This document shows, piece by piece, positions 41,539 to 51,082 of a DNA stretch of 64,000 nucleotides. Each line of letters begins with the position of its first letter. The stretch's first letter is position 1. Where the stretch lies: assembly GCF_042466115.1 (NCBI RefSeq), contig NZ_JAXHBQ010000001.1, positions 1,922,001 through 1,986,000 on the forward strand. The letters are read 5' to 3'. This DNA is from SW4 sp042466115. GTDB taxonomy: Bacteria; Pseudomonadota; Alphaproteobacteria; Rhodobacterales; Rhodobacteraceae. A program made the translations under genes and the position numbers. The notes beneath the pieces were generated by a model. The model saw only the letters and a program-made list of their open reading frames with translations, did no database searches and was not told the origin of the DNA.

Positions 41539-43448
41539 GCGCGTTTGCCGATCACGCCAACGCCCAGAACTTCCAATACTTTGCGCTCGATATCCTCGGC
41601 GTTCAGACCCGCCATGGCATACATGTCGCGCGGGCTGGACTGGTCGATAAACGTATCGGGCAGCACCATCGAACGGAACTTCAAGCCGTGATCAAAAACA
41701 CCTTCGTCCGACAGCAACTGCGCAACATGGCTACCGAACCCGCCAACCGCACCTTCCTCGATGGTGATCATCGCATCATGGTCGGCGGCCAATTTCAGGA
41801 TCATGTCACGATCAAGCGGTTTGGCGAAACGCGCATCGGCAATCGTTGGCTTGATACCTTTCGCACCCAAGGATTCGCAGGCCGCTTCAACCTCTTGCAA
41901 ACGGGTGCCAAACGACAGGATTGCCACCTGTTTACCCGCGCGGATCATCCGGCCCTTGCCGATTTCCAGCGGCTGCGCGTCTTCGGGAATGACCACGCCC
42001 ACACCCTCGCCGCGTGGAAAACGGAACGCAATCGGACCGTCATCATGGGCGGCGGCAGTCGCGACCATGCGCACCAATTCACCCTCGTCCGCGGCGGCCA
42101 TCACCACAAAACCGGGCAGGTTCGCCAGATAGGCAATATCATAGCTGCCCGCATGGGTTGCGCCGTCAGCCCCGACCAGCCCCGCGCGATCAATCGCGAA
42201 CCGCACCGGCAGGCGCTGGATCGCGACATCATGCACAACCTGATCATACCCGCGTTGCAGGAACGTCGAATAAAGTGCGCAAAACGGTTTCATCCCACCG
42301 GCTGCCAATCCGGCGGAAAATGTCACGGCGTGTTGTTCGGCAATGCCCACGTCAAAACAGCGGCTGGCGTAACGCTCCATGAACCGGTTCAGACCCGTGC
42401 CGTCCGGCATCGCGGCCGTGATGGCGCAAATCTTTGGGTCTTTCGCGGCTTCTTTCAACAAGGCCTCGGCAAACACACTCGTGTAACTCGGCGCGTTGCT
42501 TTTCGCCTTGGCCTGTTTCCCCGTCACCAAGTCAAATTTCGCGGTGGCATGGCCACGGTCAATTGCGGCCTCGGCGGGGGCATACCCCTTGCCCTTTTTG
42601 GTAATCGCGTGGATCAACACAGGCCCCGTCGCGCGGGTTTTCACGGTGCGTAAGACCGACAGCAATTGCTCCATATCATGCCCGTCAATCGGGCCAACAT
42701 AACTGAATCCCAATTCCTCGAACATCGTTCCGCCGACGGTCATGCCTTTTAGCATTTCCTTGGCACGGCGCGCACCTTCTTGCAGGGGTGGTGGCAAGAA
42801 CGACACCGCGCCCTTGGCCGCAGCCTTCAAGTCTTGAAACGGCGCGCCGGCATAAAGGCGGCTCAGGTACGATGACATCGCACCTACGGGCGGAGCAATC
42901 GACATGTCGTTATCGTTGAGGATCACAAACAAGCGTTTGCCCAAATGACCTGCGTTGTTCATCGCCTCATAGGCCATGCCCGCAGACATCGCACCGTCAC
43001 CGATCACGGCAATTCCGTCACCGGGATCACCGCCCAAATCAGCCGCCACTGCAAAGCCAAGTGCAGCGGAAATCGATGTGCTGGAATGGGCCGCGCCAAA
43101 GGGATCATAGGGCGATTCACTGCGCTTCGTGAACCCGCTCAGCCCGTCTTTTTGGCGCAGGGTGCGGATACGGTCACGCCGCCCCGTCAGGATCTTGTGC
43201 GGATAACACTGGTGACTGACGTCCCATATGATCTTGTCGCGTGGCGTATCAAACACCGCATGAAGCGCAACGGTCAGTTCAACCACACCAAGGCCAGCAC
43301 CCAAATGGCCGCCAGTTTCAGACACGGCCGAAATCGTTTCGGCGCGGAGTTCGTCGGCGACACGGCGCAGTTCGACGTCTGACATTTCTCGCAGGTCAGC
43401 AGGCAGGTGAACGCGGTCAAGCGTGGGGGTGTTTGGTCTGTCAGCCAT
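41535..43448 (-). CDS. dxs: 1-deoxy-D-xylulose-5-phosphate synthase
   Basis: A 637-residue thiamine-diphosphate enzyme that makes DXP, the first step of the MEP isoprenoid pathway. HLGAGLGVVELTVALH, VGHQCYPHKILTGRRD-like DVSHQCYPHKILTG, the TPP motif GDGAMSAGMAYEAMNNAG..NDNDMSI, and DRAGLVGADGATHAG are typical. It ends an operon with ispA 15 bp upstream, supplying IPP/DMAPP for the prenyl transferase. Confidence 0.97.
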   Translation of the reverse strand: MADRPNTPTLDRVHLPADLREMSDVELRRVADELRAETISAVSETGGHLGAGLGVVELTVALHAVFDTPRDKIIWDVSHQCYPHKILTGRRDRIRTLRQKDGLSGFTKRSESPYDPFGAAHSSTSISAALGFAVAADLGGDPGDGIAVIGDGAMSAGMAYEAMNNAGHLGKRLFVILNDNDMSIAPPVGAMSSYLSRLYAGAPFQDLKAAAKGAVSFLPPPLQEGARRAKEMLKGMTVGGTMFEELGFSYVGPIDGHDMEQLLSVLRTVKTRATGPVLIHAITKKGKGYAPAEAAIDRGHATAKFDLVTGKQAKAKSNAPSYTSVFAEALLKEAAKDPKICAITAAMPDGTGLNRFMERYASRCFDVGIAEQHAVTFSAGLAAGGMKPFCALYSTFLQRGYDQVVHDVAIQRLPVRFAIDRAGLVGADGATHAGSYDIAYLANLPGFVVMAAADEGELVRMVATAAAHDDGPIAFRFPRGEGVGVVIPEDAQPLEIGKGRMIRAGKQVAILSFGTRLQEVEAACESLGAKGIKPTIADARFAKPLDRDMILKLAADHDAMITIEEGAVGGFGSHVAQLLSDEGVFDHGLKFRSMVLPDTFIDQSSPRDMYAMAGLNAEDIERKVLEVLGVGVIGKRA

Positions 43449-43463
43449 GGGTTCGGCCTTTCA

Positions 43464-44396
43464 TCAATGCCCGCGGGCAATAACGAAACGCGCGGCCTCC
43501 TTCAAGGTTTCGGCGTCGTCACCATAAGATGATAGTGCATCACAGGCCTCGGTCACGAGGTCTTGCGCGCGGCGTTTCGCCCCATCAAGACCCAAAAGGG
43601 AAACAAAAGTGGCCTTTCCGGCGGCTTCGTCCTTGCGCACAGCCTTGCCAACAGTTGCGGCGTCACCTTCCACATCAAGCACATCATCAGCAATCTGGAA
43701 CGCAAGGCCCAGACAATCGCCGTAGATACGCATTTTATGTTCCTTTTCGCCCGCCATGCGCGGCCCAGCTATCGCCGACCACGAAATCAGGGCGCCGGTT
43801 TTACCTGCTTGTAGCGTCATGATCTGATCAAGCGTCAAAGGTTCGGGCGCCGTTTCAGCAGCGATGTCCATCGCTTGCCCTCCAACCATGCCGCGCACGC
43901 CAGCGGCGCCGGCAAGGGAGTGGGTCAGGATGAACCGTTGCTGCGCATCAACCCCAGTTTCCATCACCAGCTGAAACGCAAGGGAATGGAGCGCGTCACC
44001 GACTAGCACCGCGGTCGCCTCGTCCCACTTTACATGCACGGTGGGTTGGCCACGGCGCAGAGCATCATCGTCCATACAAGGCAAATCGTCGTGGACCAGT
44101 GAATAAGCATGCAAACATTCGATGGCCGCCGCCGCAGGTTGCGCTCGCATCGCGTCAATGCCGTGCAAGCGCGCCGATTCCAGCACCAGAAAAGCGCGTA
44201 GGGCTTTGCCGCCGCGCACCGCGTATTTCATCGCGTCGGGGATCGGGCCAATCAAACCAGCCAGCGCAAATTCCACACGCGCATCGGCAGTCTCGGCGGC
44301 AGCCTTCAGCGATGCAGCCAAAGGGTGGCGCGTCATATCGACGATCCGCGTGACCTCGAATTGGTCCAAAGGTTTGAACTCGGGCTTCCTAGCCAT
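43464..44396 (-). CDS. ispA: Polyprenyl (farnesyl/geranylgeranyl) diphosphate synthase
   Basis: A 310-residue prenyl transferase. The first aspartate-rich motif is HDDLPCMDDDALRRGQPT (DDxxxxD, the bacterial FPP synthase type); the second is GLAFQIADDVLDVEGD. GGKALRAFLVLES and GGQAMDIAAE are family motifs. Chain length cannot be fixed, but the spacing is that of bacterial FPP synthases. ATG at 44396 overlaps xseB by 8 nt; ATG at 44336 (MTRHPLAASL) would give a more usual length of 290. Confidence 0.93.
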   Translation of the reverse strand: MARKPEFKPLDQFEVTRIVDMTRHPLAASLKAAAETADARVEFALAGLIGPIPDAMKYAVRGGKALRAFLVLESARLHGIDAMRAQPAAAAIECLHAYSLVHDDLPCMDDDALRRGQPTVHVKWDEATAVLVGDALHSLAFQLVMETGVDAQQRFILTHSLAGAAGVRGMVGGQAMDIAAETAPEPLTLDQIMTLQAGKTGALISWSAIAGPRMAGEKEHKMRIYGDCLGLAFQIADDVLDVEGDAATVGKAVRKDEAAGKATFVSLLGLDGAKRRAQDLVTEACDALSSYGDDAETLKEAARFVIARGH

Positions 44397-44628
44397 CAAG
44401 CGGGGCCGTGCCTGTCGGATTTCCATCACCATCCAGCGTCAGCTTGGCGACCTTTTCCTCGGCCTCTTTCAGCTTGGCCTCGCAGCGCTTTTTCAATGCG
44501 GCACCGCGTTCGTAAAGGGTGATCGATTCCTCAAGCGGGACATCGCCACGCTCAAGCTGGCCAACGACGCCTTCCAACTCGCGCATTGCATCTTCAAAGC
44601 TCATCTTATCAACAGGCTGGTCGGTCAT
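44389..44628 (-). CDS. xseB: Exodeoxyribonuclease VII small subunit
   Basis: A 79-residue coiled-coil protein: MSFEDAMRELEGVVGQLERGDVPLEESITLYERGAALKKRCEAKLKEAEEKV, in which residues 9-60 match XseB throughout. It pairs with XseA to degrade single-stranded DNA; xseA is not in this window. The stop overlaps ispA and the start overlaps the HDAC-like gene by 4 nt. Confidence 0.95.
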   Translation of the reverse strand: MTDQPVDKMSFEDAMRELEGVVGQLERGDVPLEESITLYERGAALKKRCEAKLKEAEEKVAKLTLDGDGNPTGTAPLDG

Positions 44629-45551
44629 CGGCCTCTCTCCTCTAGAACGGCAACATGGGCGGCGGCACTATCGGCCAAAGCCTCAAGATCATAGCCGCCT
44701 TCAAGGCTGGATACCACGCGCCCGGCGCAGTGTTTATCCGCCAAATCACACAGACGGCTGGTTATCCACGCAAAATCATCGGTTTTCAGCATCATCCCCG
44801 CCAATGGATCATCTTCATGTGCATCAAATCCGGCGGATATCAGCAGAAGTTCAGGTGCGAAAGCATCAACGCGCGGCAGAATGACCCGCTCCATCACTTC
44901 GCGAAATGCTTTTGATCCGGTCCCATCCGGCAGCGGCACGTTGACCACATTGTCATGCGCCCCGACCTCGTCTGCCGCGCCGGTGCCGGGATAAAGCGGT
45001 GACTGGTGCGTGGAACAAAACAGAATGCGCGCATCATCCTCGACCAGATCCTGCGTTCCGTTGCCGTGATGCACATCGAAATCGACAATTGCGACCCGTT
45101 TCAGCCCGTGATGATCCAGCGCATGTTTCGCAGCCACCGCAACCGATCCAAAGAAACAGAATCCCATGGCTGTTTCGCGTTCGGCGTGATGACCCGGCGG
45201 GCGCACCGCGGCAAAGGCATTGGCAACCGCGCCATCCAGAACCAGATCGACGCAGCGCACCACGGCACCGGCAGCGCGGTAGGCGGCAGCCAAACTGCCC
45301 ACCGACATATGCGTATCAGCATCCAGCGATCGCCAGCCTTGGGCCGGGGCGGCGTTACGAATGGCGGTGATGTGGCTTTGCGGGTGAACGCGCAGCAGAT
45401 CATCATCCGCCACCATCGGCGCACTGACGCGGCGCAAGTCCATATCCGCCAGCGCACCCAAGACCGCATCAAGGCGCGCTACCTGTTCGGGATGCCCCGG
45501 CGGGGTGACATGATCAAGACAATCGGGATGGGTAATCAATGCAGTAACCAT
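44625..45551 (-). CDS. Histone deacetylase-superfamily deacetylase
   Basis: A 308-residue zinc amidohydrolase. Catalytic and zinc motifs are complete: RPPGHHAER (His-His pair), VDFDVHHGNGTQ (Asp/His zinc ligands), YPGTG and SAGFDAHEDDPLAGM (Asp ligand), then LEGGYDLEALA. Bacterial members include acetoin-utilisation AcuC and acetylpolyamine amidohydrolases; the target is unknown. ATG at 45551 is used because the upstream open frame to 45980 has no homologous look and would overlap the divergent regulator. It heads the operon HDAC-xseB-ispA-dxs. Confidence 0.93.
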   Translation of the reverse strand: MVTALITHPDCLDHVTPPGHPEQVARLDAVLGALADMDLRRVSAPMVADDDLLRVHPQSHITAIRNAAPAQGWRSLDADTHMSVGSLAAAYRAAGAVVRCVDLVLDGAVANAFAAVRPPGHHAERETAMGFCFFGSVAVAAKHALDHHGLKRVAIVDFDVHHGNGTQDLVEDDARILFCSTHQSPLYPGTGAADEVGAHDNVVNVPLPDGTGSKAFREVMERVILPRVDAFAPELLLISAGFDAHEDDPLAGMMLKTDDFAWITSRLCDLADKHCAGRVVSSLEGGYDLEALADSAAAHVAVLEERGR

Positions 45552-45740
45552 GCCGCCAAGGAACAGGTTGCGCGCGCGCATTTCAAGCGAAAGAAACCCG
45601 CCACGCCGCGGTGCAGTAAAAAAATTGAGTTGACGGTAAAGAAGTTTTTCAACAGGCTGAGTCGCGTCGCGCCATGCAAAAATACTACCACAATCGGCGC
45701 GCCTTGGGGGATTTTCTTGGTCAAAGGCCAATCCAATAGC

Positions 45741-46376
45741 ATGAATGACCTTGGCCCGCGTCTGCGCCGCCAACGCCACAAGCATGGGCTGACCCTGCAG
45801 GAATTGGGTGCCGATTCGGGCGTTTCGGTCGGCTATCTCAGCCAGGTTGAACGCGGAAATGCGATACCGACCCTTGGCACGCTCTCGCAAATTGCTGCGG
45901 CGCTGCATGTGGGCGTGGACTATTTCATTGCCACCCCCAAGCCGGTCGACAGCCTGACCCGCGCAGGCCGGCGCCCGCACTTTTCAGTATCCGGTTCGTC
46001 GATTGCCTATGAGCAAATCGGCGCGGATTTTCCTGGTCACGAGTTGACGTCCTTTATTCTGCACGTGCCCCCTGGCTACACTTCGGAAGAAGTCAGCCAC
46101 GAAGGCGAAGAGATGATCTATATCCTTGACGGTGCAATTGCGCAGGTCGTGGATGGGATCGAACACACCATGACTACAGGTGACAGCCTGCACTATCTCG
46201 GCACCAGCCCGCATTCATGGTCCAACAAGTCAGACGCGCCCGCCCGCATACTTTGGGTGGGGCGGATGCAATACGAAAAATCGGGCAAAGCAAAATCAGA
46301 AAACGGGGCGCAACGCGGACAGCCATCTGCCGTGTCAGCCCTGGCGCCTTCTTCGGCGCACAGCAGAGCGGGCTAA
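45741..46376 (+). CDS. XRE-family regulator with cupin sensor domain
   Basis: A 211-residue regulator of the PuuR-like type. An N-terminal helix-turn-helix (LGPRLRRQRHKHGLTLQELGADSGVSVGYLSQVERGNAIPTLGTL, residues about 4-49) is joined to a C-terminal cupin_2 barrel (SHEGEEMIYILDGAIAQVVDG..MTTGDSLHYLGTSPHSWSN). The tail of about 30 residues is disordered. It is divergent from the HDAC-like gene and 42 bp before the peptide-transport operon, which it probably controls in response to a small ligand. Confidence 0.88.
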   Translation: MNDLGPRLRRQRHKHGLTLQELGADSGVSVGYLSQVERGNAIPTLGTLSQIAAALHVGVDYFIATPKPVDSLTRAGRRPHFSVSGSSIAYEQIGADFPGHELTSFILHVPPGYTSEEVSHEGEEMIYILDGAIAQVVDGIEHTMTTGDSLHYLGTSPHSWSNKSDAPARILWVGRMQYEKSGKAKSENGAQRGQPSAVSALAPSSAHSRAG

Positions 46377-46418
46377 CCCCTTTGCCAACTTTGAATGAAA
46401 ACCAGACAGGAGAGAAAA

Positions 46419-48011
46419 ATGTCTATTAAACGCAACCTCGCTGCCGGCCTTACAATGGCCATCCTTGGCAGCACCGCCCTTTCGGCGCAGACGCTTGTCT
46501 ATTGCTCGGAAGGGTCGCCCGAGGGTTTCGACCCGGCGCTGTATACGGCAGGCACGACCTTTGATGCGTCGTCCCACCCGATCTACAACCGCCTGACGGA
46601 ATTCGAGACCGGCACGACCAACGTGATCCCCGGTCTGGCCGAAAGCTGGGAAGCTTCCGAGGACGGGCTGGAATACACATTCAACCTGCGTCAGGGCGTG
46701 AAATTCCACTCCAACGACAGCTTCACGCCAACGCGTGACTTCAATGCCGATGACGTAATCTATAGCTTTGAGCGTCAGCGTCTTGATGATCACCCCTATC
46801 ACGAAGTATCGGGCGGCACCTGGGAATACTTTGAAGGTATGTCCATGCCCGATCTGGTGGCCTCGGTCGAAAAGGTCGACGACTACACAGTCAAGTTCGT
46901 CCTGACCCGTCCAGAAGCACCTTTCGTTGCCAACATGGCGATGGATTTTGCCTCGATCCTGTCGGCGGAGTATGCCGATGCGATGATGGAGGCCGGCACA
47001 CCTGAAATGGTCAACCAGGCGCCGATCGGCACTGGCCCGTTCAGTTTTGTCGCTTACCAAAAGGACGCCGTGATCCGTTACGAAACCAACGCCGATTACT
47101 GGCGCGGTGCGGCTGGCTTTGACAATCTGATCTTTGCGATCACGCCGGATGCCTCTGTGCGTTATCAGAAGCTTCAGGCTGGCGAATGCCACATCATGCC
47201 TTACCCGAACCCTGCCGATGTCGAAGCGATGGTCGCAGACGAAGGGATCAACGTGCTCGAGCAGGAAGGCCTGAACGTCGGCTACCTTGCCTATAACTCA
47301 CAGATCGCGCCGTTTGACGATCCGGCTGTGCGTCGTGCGTTGAACATGGCCATCGACAAGCAGGCCATCATCGACGTGGTGTTCCAAGGGTCCGGCCAGA
47401 TTGCCAAGAACCCGATCCCGCCGACCATGTGGTCCTACAACGAAGACATCGTTGACGACACCTATGACCCCGAAGCAGCGCGCGCCGCTCTTGAGGCCGC
47501 AGGCGTCACCGACCTGTCGATGAAGATCTGGGCCATGCCCGTGCAGCGCCCCTACAACCCCAACGCCCGCCGCATGGCGGAACTGATGCAGGCTGACTTT
47601 GCCGAAATCGGTGTTGATGTTGAAATCGTGTCCTACGAATGGGGTGAATACCTGTCCCGTTCGCGCGAGATTGATCGTGATGGCGCGGTTCTGCTTGGTT
47701 GGACAGGTGACAACGGCGATCCGGATAACTTCCTGGCCGTGTTGCTGGGCTGTGACGGGATCGAAAACTCCAACCGTGCACAGTGGTGCCACCAGCCGTT
47801 CGAAGATCTGATCCAGGCCGCCAAGGTCGAAACCGATCAGGCCGAGCGGACACGTCTGTATGAAGAAGCGCAAGTTATCTTCAAGGATCAGGCGCCCTGG
47901 GCCACGATCGCGCACTCGGTCGTTTACATGCCCGTGCGCCCCGAAGTGGAGGGCTACATCGTCCACCCGCTTGGTGGTCACATCTTCTATGGCGTGACAC
48001 TCGCCGAATAA
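46419..48011 (+). CDS. Dipeptide/peptide ABC transporter, substrate-binding protein
   Basis: A 530-residue SBP_bac_5 protein. Signal peptide SIKRNLAAGLTMAILGSTALSA, mature start TLVYCSEGSPEGFDPALYTAGTTFDASSHPIYNRL, close to DppA. DGLEYTFNLRQGVKFHS, DDVIYSFERQ, GTGPFSFVAYQKD and RRALNMAIDKQAIID are family motifs. AGGAGAG precedes ATG. First gene of a rightward peptide uptake operon; binds di- or oligopeptides in the periplasm. Confidence 0.93.
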   Translation: MSIKRNLAAGLTMAILGSTALSAQTLVYCSEGSPEGFDPALYTAGTTFDASSHPIYNRLTEFETGTTNVIPGLAESWEASEDGLEYTFNLRQGVKFHSNDSFTPTRDFNADDVIYSFERQRLDDHPYHEVSGGTWEYFEGMSMPDLVASVEKVDDYTVKFVLTRPEAPFVANMAMDFASILSAEYADAMMEAGTPEMVNQAPIGTGPFSFVAYQKDAVIRYETNADYWRGAAGFDNLIFAITPDASVRYQKLQAGECHIMPYPNPADVEAMVADEGINVLEQEGLNVGYLAYNSQIAPFDDPAVRRALNMAIDKQAIIDVVFQGSGQIAKNPIPPTMWSYNEDIVDDTYDPEAARAALEAAGVTDLSMKIWAMPVQRPYNPNARRMAELMQADFAEIGVDVEIVSYEWGEYLSRSREIDRDGAVLLGWTGDNGDPDNFLAVLLGCDGIENSNRAQWCHQPFEDLIQAAKVETDQAERTRLYEEAQVIFKDQAPWATIAHSVVYMPVRPEVEGYIVHPLGGHIFYGVTLAE

Positions 48012-48068
48012 TCGCACCAATGTCCGGGGCCGCAACTGGCCCCGGACACCCCTGCCGGAGCCCCCCAA

Positions 48069-49169
48069 ATGACCGACCGTTTTGCCGATCTGCGCCAAAC
48101 TGCCGTTGACCTGAATGTCGATGCTGTCGCGCTGGTGCCCGGCCCGAATTTCACGCGCGCCGTGGGGCAATCCTTTGCCAGCCACGAACGCCCCTTTGTC
48201 TTGATTGTCCCCGCAACGGGTGACCCCGCCGCTGTCGTTCCCAATCTCGAGCTTGGCTCTTGGGAGCAGGTCAATTTCACCGGTGCCGTCTATGACTGGC
48301 GCGATCAGGACGGCTATCAGCCCGCCTTTGATGCGCTAGCCCGCGACCTGCATATTCACACAATCGCTGTCGAAGGGCAGGTCATGCGCGTTTTTGTGCA
48401 TCACGCGCTGAAAAAGGCGATGCCACAGCTTGAGATCACCGATGGTGAAAAAGCGATCAGTGGCTTGCGCATGATCAAGACCGATGCTGATATCGCCGCT
48501 CTTGAAGCCGCGATTGCCATTTCGGAACGCGCCCTTGCCCACACGCTTGATCAGGTCCGCGTCGGCATGACCGAGGCCGAGGTTGAGGCAATCCTTGTCG
48601 GGCGTCTGTTTGCCGAAGGGGCCCAAGGGCTGGCCTTTGATCCCATCGTTGCCGCCGGTGACAATTCCGCCCGCCCCCATGCCCATGCACGGGCCGATTA
48701 CCAGATCAAACCGGGCGATGCGCTGTTGCTGGATTTCGGCGCACGCAAAGACGGCTTTGCCGCCGACATCACCCGCACCGTGTTTGTGGATCACGTCAGT
48801 GACGAAGGTCGCGCCGTTTACGAAACCGTGCTGGCGGCAAACCTTGCGGGGTTTGCCGTGACCAGGGCTGGCGTGACTGCGCACCAGATTGATAACGCCG
48901 TAATTGGCGTCCTCGAAGCCTCGCCCTATGCCAACCGCATCCGCACGAAAACAGGCCACGGGTTGGGCCGCGACGTGCACGAAGCGCCCTATATCATGCG
49001 CGGCAATCACGAAGTTCTAAAGGCTGGTGTGGTTTACACAAACGAACCCGGCCTTTACGAGATCGGTAATTTCGGTGTGCGCATCGAAGACGATGTGTTG
49101 ATTACAACTGATGGCTGCCGTTCCCTCACAACCTTCCCCAAAGATCTGATGATCATAGGAAAGACCTGA
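48069..49169 (+). CDS. Xaa-Pro aminopeptidase (M24 family)
   Basis: A 366-residue metallopeptidase. The N-terminal creatinase-like domain (about 1-130) is followed by the pita-bread catalytic domain: LLLDFGARKDGFAADITRTVF holds two Asp metal ligands, TGHGLGRDVHEAPYI the His, VVYTNEPGLYEIG and GVRIEDDVLIT the two Glu ligands. No signal peptide, so it acts in the cytoplasm. Its place between the binding protein and permeases suggests it cuts imported proline-containing peptides. Its stop overlaps the next start (ATGA-type). Confidence 0.93.
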   Translation: MTDRFADLRQTAVDLNVDAVALVPGPNFTRAVGQSFASHERPFVLIVPATGDPAAVVPNLELGSWEQVNFTGAVYDWRDQDGYQPAFDALARDLHIHTIAVEGQVMRVFVHHALKKAMPQLEITDGEKAISGLRMIKTDADIAALEAAIAISERALAHTLDQVRVGMTEAEVEAILVGRLFAEGAQGLAFDPIVAAGDNSARPHAHARADYQIKPGDALLLDFGARKDGFAADITRTVFVDHVSDEGRAVYETVLAANLAGFAVTRAGVTAHQIDNAVIGVLEASPYANRIRTKTGHGLGRDVHEAPYIMRGNHEVLKAGVVYTNEPGLYEIGNFGVRIEDDVLITTDGCRSLTTFPKDLMIIGKT

Positions 49170-50176
49170 TGCTCAAATACCTTTTGTCACGCCTGCTGAC
49201 GTTCCTGCCAACGTTCATCGGCGTCACGCTGATTTCGTTTTCCTTCATCCGCGTCCTGCCGGGTGATCCGATCATCGTCATGGCTGGTGAACGCGGGATG
49301 AGCGATGAACGCTATCAGGAACTGGTGCAGGAGCTGGGCTTTGACCGACCTGTGCTTGTTCAATACTGGGAGTATCTGGGCGGTGTGATCCAGGGTGATC
49401 TTGGCAACAGTTTTGTCACCAAACGCCCGGTCTGGGACGAATTTTTCGCCCTGTTTCCGGCCACTTTGGAACTGTCGATCTGCGCGATGATTCTTGCGGT
49501 GCTGATCGGCCTGCCTGCCGGTGTGATTGCAGCCGTGAACCGCGGCAAGTTCTTTGACCGTGCGCTTATGTCCACGGCGCTGATCGGCTATTCCATGCCG
49601 ATTTTCTGGTGGGCATTGCTGCTGATCATCGTGTTCAGCGGCAACTTGCAATGGACGCCTGTATCGGGGCGGATCGATCTGATTTACTACTTTGATGACG
49701 TGACGGGGTTCATGCTGATCGACAGCCTGCTTTCGGGACAAAAGGGCGCGTTCACTTCGGCTGTGCGCCACTTGGTCCTGCCGACGATCGTGCTGGCCAC
49801 CGTGCCGCTGGCCGTGATCGCACGTCAGACCCGTTCGGCCATGCTCGAAGTCCTGAGTGAGGACTACATTCGCACTGCCAAGGCCAAGGGGCTGCGCCCC
49901 GCGCGCATCAACGGGATGCACGCCATGCGCAACGCCCTGATCCCAGTGATCACCGTGATCGGCCTGTCGGTTGGCACGCTGCTGGCCGGCGCGATCCTGA
50001 CCGAAACAATCTTTAGCTGGCCGGGCATCGGCAAGTGGATGGTCGATAGCATCTTCCGCCGTGACTATCCGGTTGTGCAGGGCGGGCTACTGCTGATCGC
50101 GCTGATGGTGATGATCGTGAACCTTACGGTCGATGTGCTTTACGGCTTCATCAACCCCAAAATCAGGAAGCAATAA
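49169..50176 (+). CDS. dppB: Peptide ABC transporter permease (DppB-like)
   Basis: A 335-residue membrane protein with six spans. The start LKYLLSRLLTFLPTFIGVTLISFSFIRVLPGDPI is the DppB/OppB signature. The EAA loop EDYIRTAKAKGLRPARINGMHAMRNALIPVITVIG contacts the ATPases. It starts on the last base of the peptidase gene and ends on the first base of dppC. Confidence 0.94.
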   Translation: MLKYLLSRLLTFLPTFIGVTLISFSFIRVLPGDPIIVMAGERGMSDERYQELVQELGFDRPVLVQYWEYLGGVIQGDLGNSFVTKRPVWDEFFALFPATLELSICAMILAVLIGLPAGVIAAVNRGKFFDRALMSTALIGYSMPIFWWALLLIIVFSGNLQWTPVSGRIDLIYYFDDVTGFMLIDSLLSGQKGAFTSAVRHLVLPTIVLATVPLAVIARQTRSAMLEVLSEDYIRTAKAKGLRPARINGMHAMRNALIPVITVIGLSVGTLLAGAILTETIFSWPGIGKWMVDSIFRRDYPVVQGGLLLIALMVMIVNLTVDVLYGFINPKIRKQ

Positions 50177-51081
50177 TGACCGACCTGACCCCCGAAGCCA
50201 CCGCCGCCAACAAGGCCCGTCCGGGCCGCCTGCGCGAATTCTGGTTCTATTTCAGCGAAAACCGCGGGGCCGTGATGGGCCTGTGGGTGTTCATCGCCTT
50301 TATCATCATGGCCGCGGGCGCCGATATCCTTGCGCCCTACAGCCCCACCGAACAGTTCCGCGAATACACCCTTGTCCCGCCATTCTGGCAGGAGGGTGGC
50401 AGCTCAAAGTTCTGGTTGGGCACTGACCCGTTGGGGCGCGATATGCTGTCGCGCCTGCTGCATGGCGCGCGGTTCAGCTTTTTCGTCGGGATCGTTGTTG
50501 TGGCCGTGGCCGCCACGGGTGGCATCCTGATTGGTCTGCTCGCCGGGTTTGCGCCCAAGTGGCTTGATACAATCATCATGCGGATCATGGATATCATTCT
50601 GGCATTCCCGTCCCTGTTACTTGCGCTGGTGTTGGTTGCCATCCTTGGGCCATCGCTGATCAATGCGATGATTGCCATCGCCATCGTTTTGCAACCGCAC
50701 TATGTGCGCCTGACCCGCGCATCGGTGCTGGGCGAATTGTCCAAGGACTATGTCACTTCGGCTCGTGTTGCAGGTGCGGGCCTGTTCCGGCGGATGTTCG
50801 TCACTGTCCTGCCCAACTGCCTTGCGCCGATCATCGTGCAGGCGGCGCTATCGTTTTCCAACGCGATCCTTGACGCGGCCGCGCTGGGCTTTCTTGGGAT
50901 GGGCGCACAGCCGCCTACGCCCGAATGGGGCACGATGCTGGCCGAAGCGCGCGAGTTTATCCTGCGCGCCTGGTGGGTCGTGACCCTGCCCGGCATCGCG
51001 ATCCTTGTGACCGTGCTGGCGATCAACTTGATGGGTGACGGGCTGCGCGATGCCCTTGATCCCAAACTAAAGAGGAGCTGA
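50176..51081 (+). CDS. dppC: Peptide ABC transporter permease (DppC-like)
   Basis: A 301-residue permease with a cytoplasmic N-terminal OppC_N segment (REFWFYFSENRGAVMGLWVFIAFIIMA), LGTDPLGRDMLSRLLHGARFSFFVGI, and an EAA loop (LSKDYVTSARVAGAGLFRRMFVTVLPNCLAPIIV). These are diagnostic of DppC/OppC. It pairs with DppB in the membrane. Confidence 0.94.
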   Translation: MTDLTPEATAANKARPGRLREFWFYFSENRGAVMGLWVFIAFIIMAAGADILAPYSPTEQFREYTLVPPFWQEGGSSKFWLGTDPLGRDMLSRLLHGARFSFFVGIVVVAVAATGGILIGLLAGFAPKWLDTIIMRIMDIILAFPSLLLALVLVAILGPSLINAMIAIAIVLQPHYVRLTRASVLGELSKDYVTSARVAGAGLFRRMFVTVLPNCLAPIIVQAALSFSNAILDAAALGFLGMGAQPPTPEWGTMLAEAREFILRAWWVVTLPGIAILVTVLAINLMGDGLRDALDPKLKRS

Positions 51082-51082
51082 C

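Noticed and set aside
41688..42653. 321-codon plus-strand frame opposite dxs
   Set aside because: It is the antisense shadow of the conserved dxs sequence.
45552..45980. N-terminal extension of the HDAC-like gene
   Set aside because: It overlaps the divergent XRE regulator for 240 bp and has no homology pattern; ATG at 45551 starts the conserved domain.
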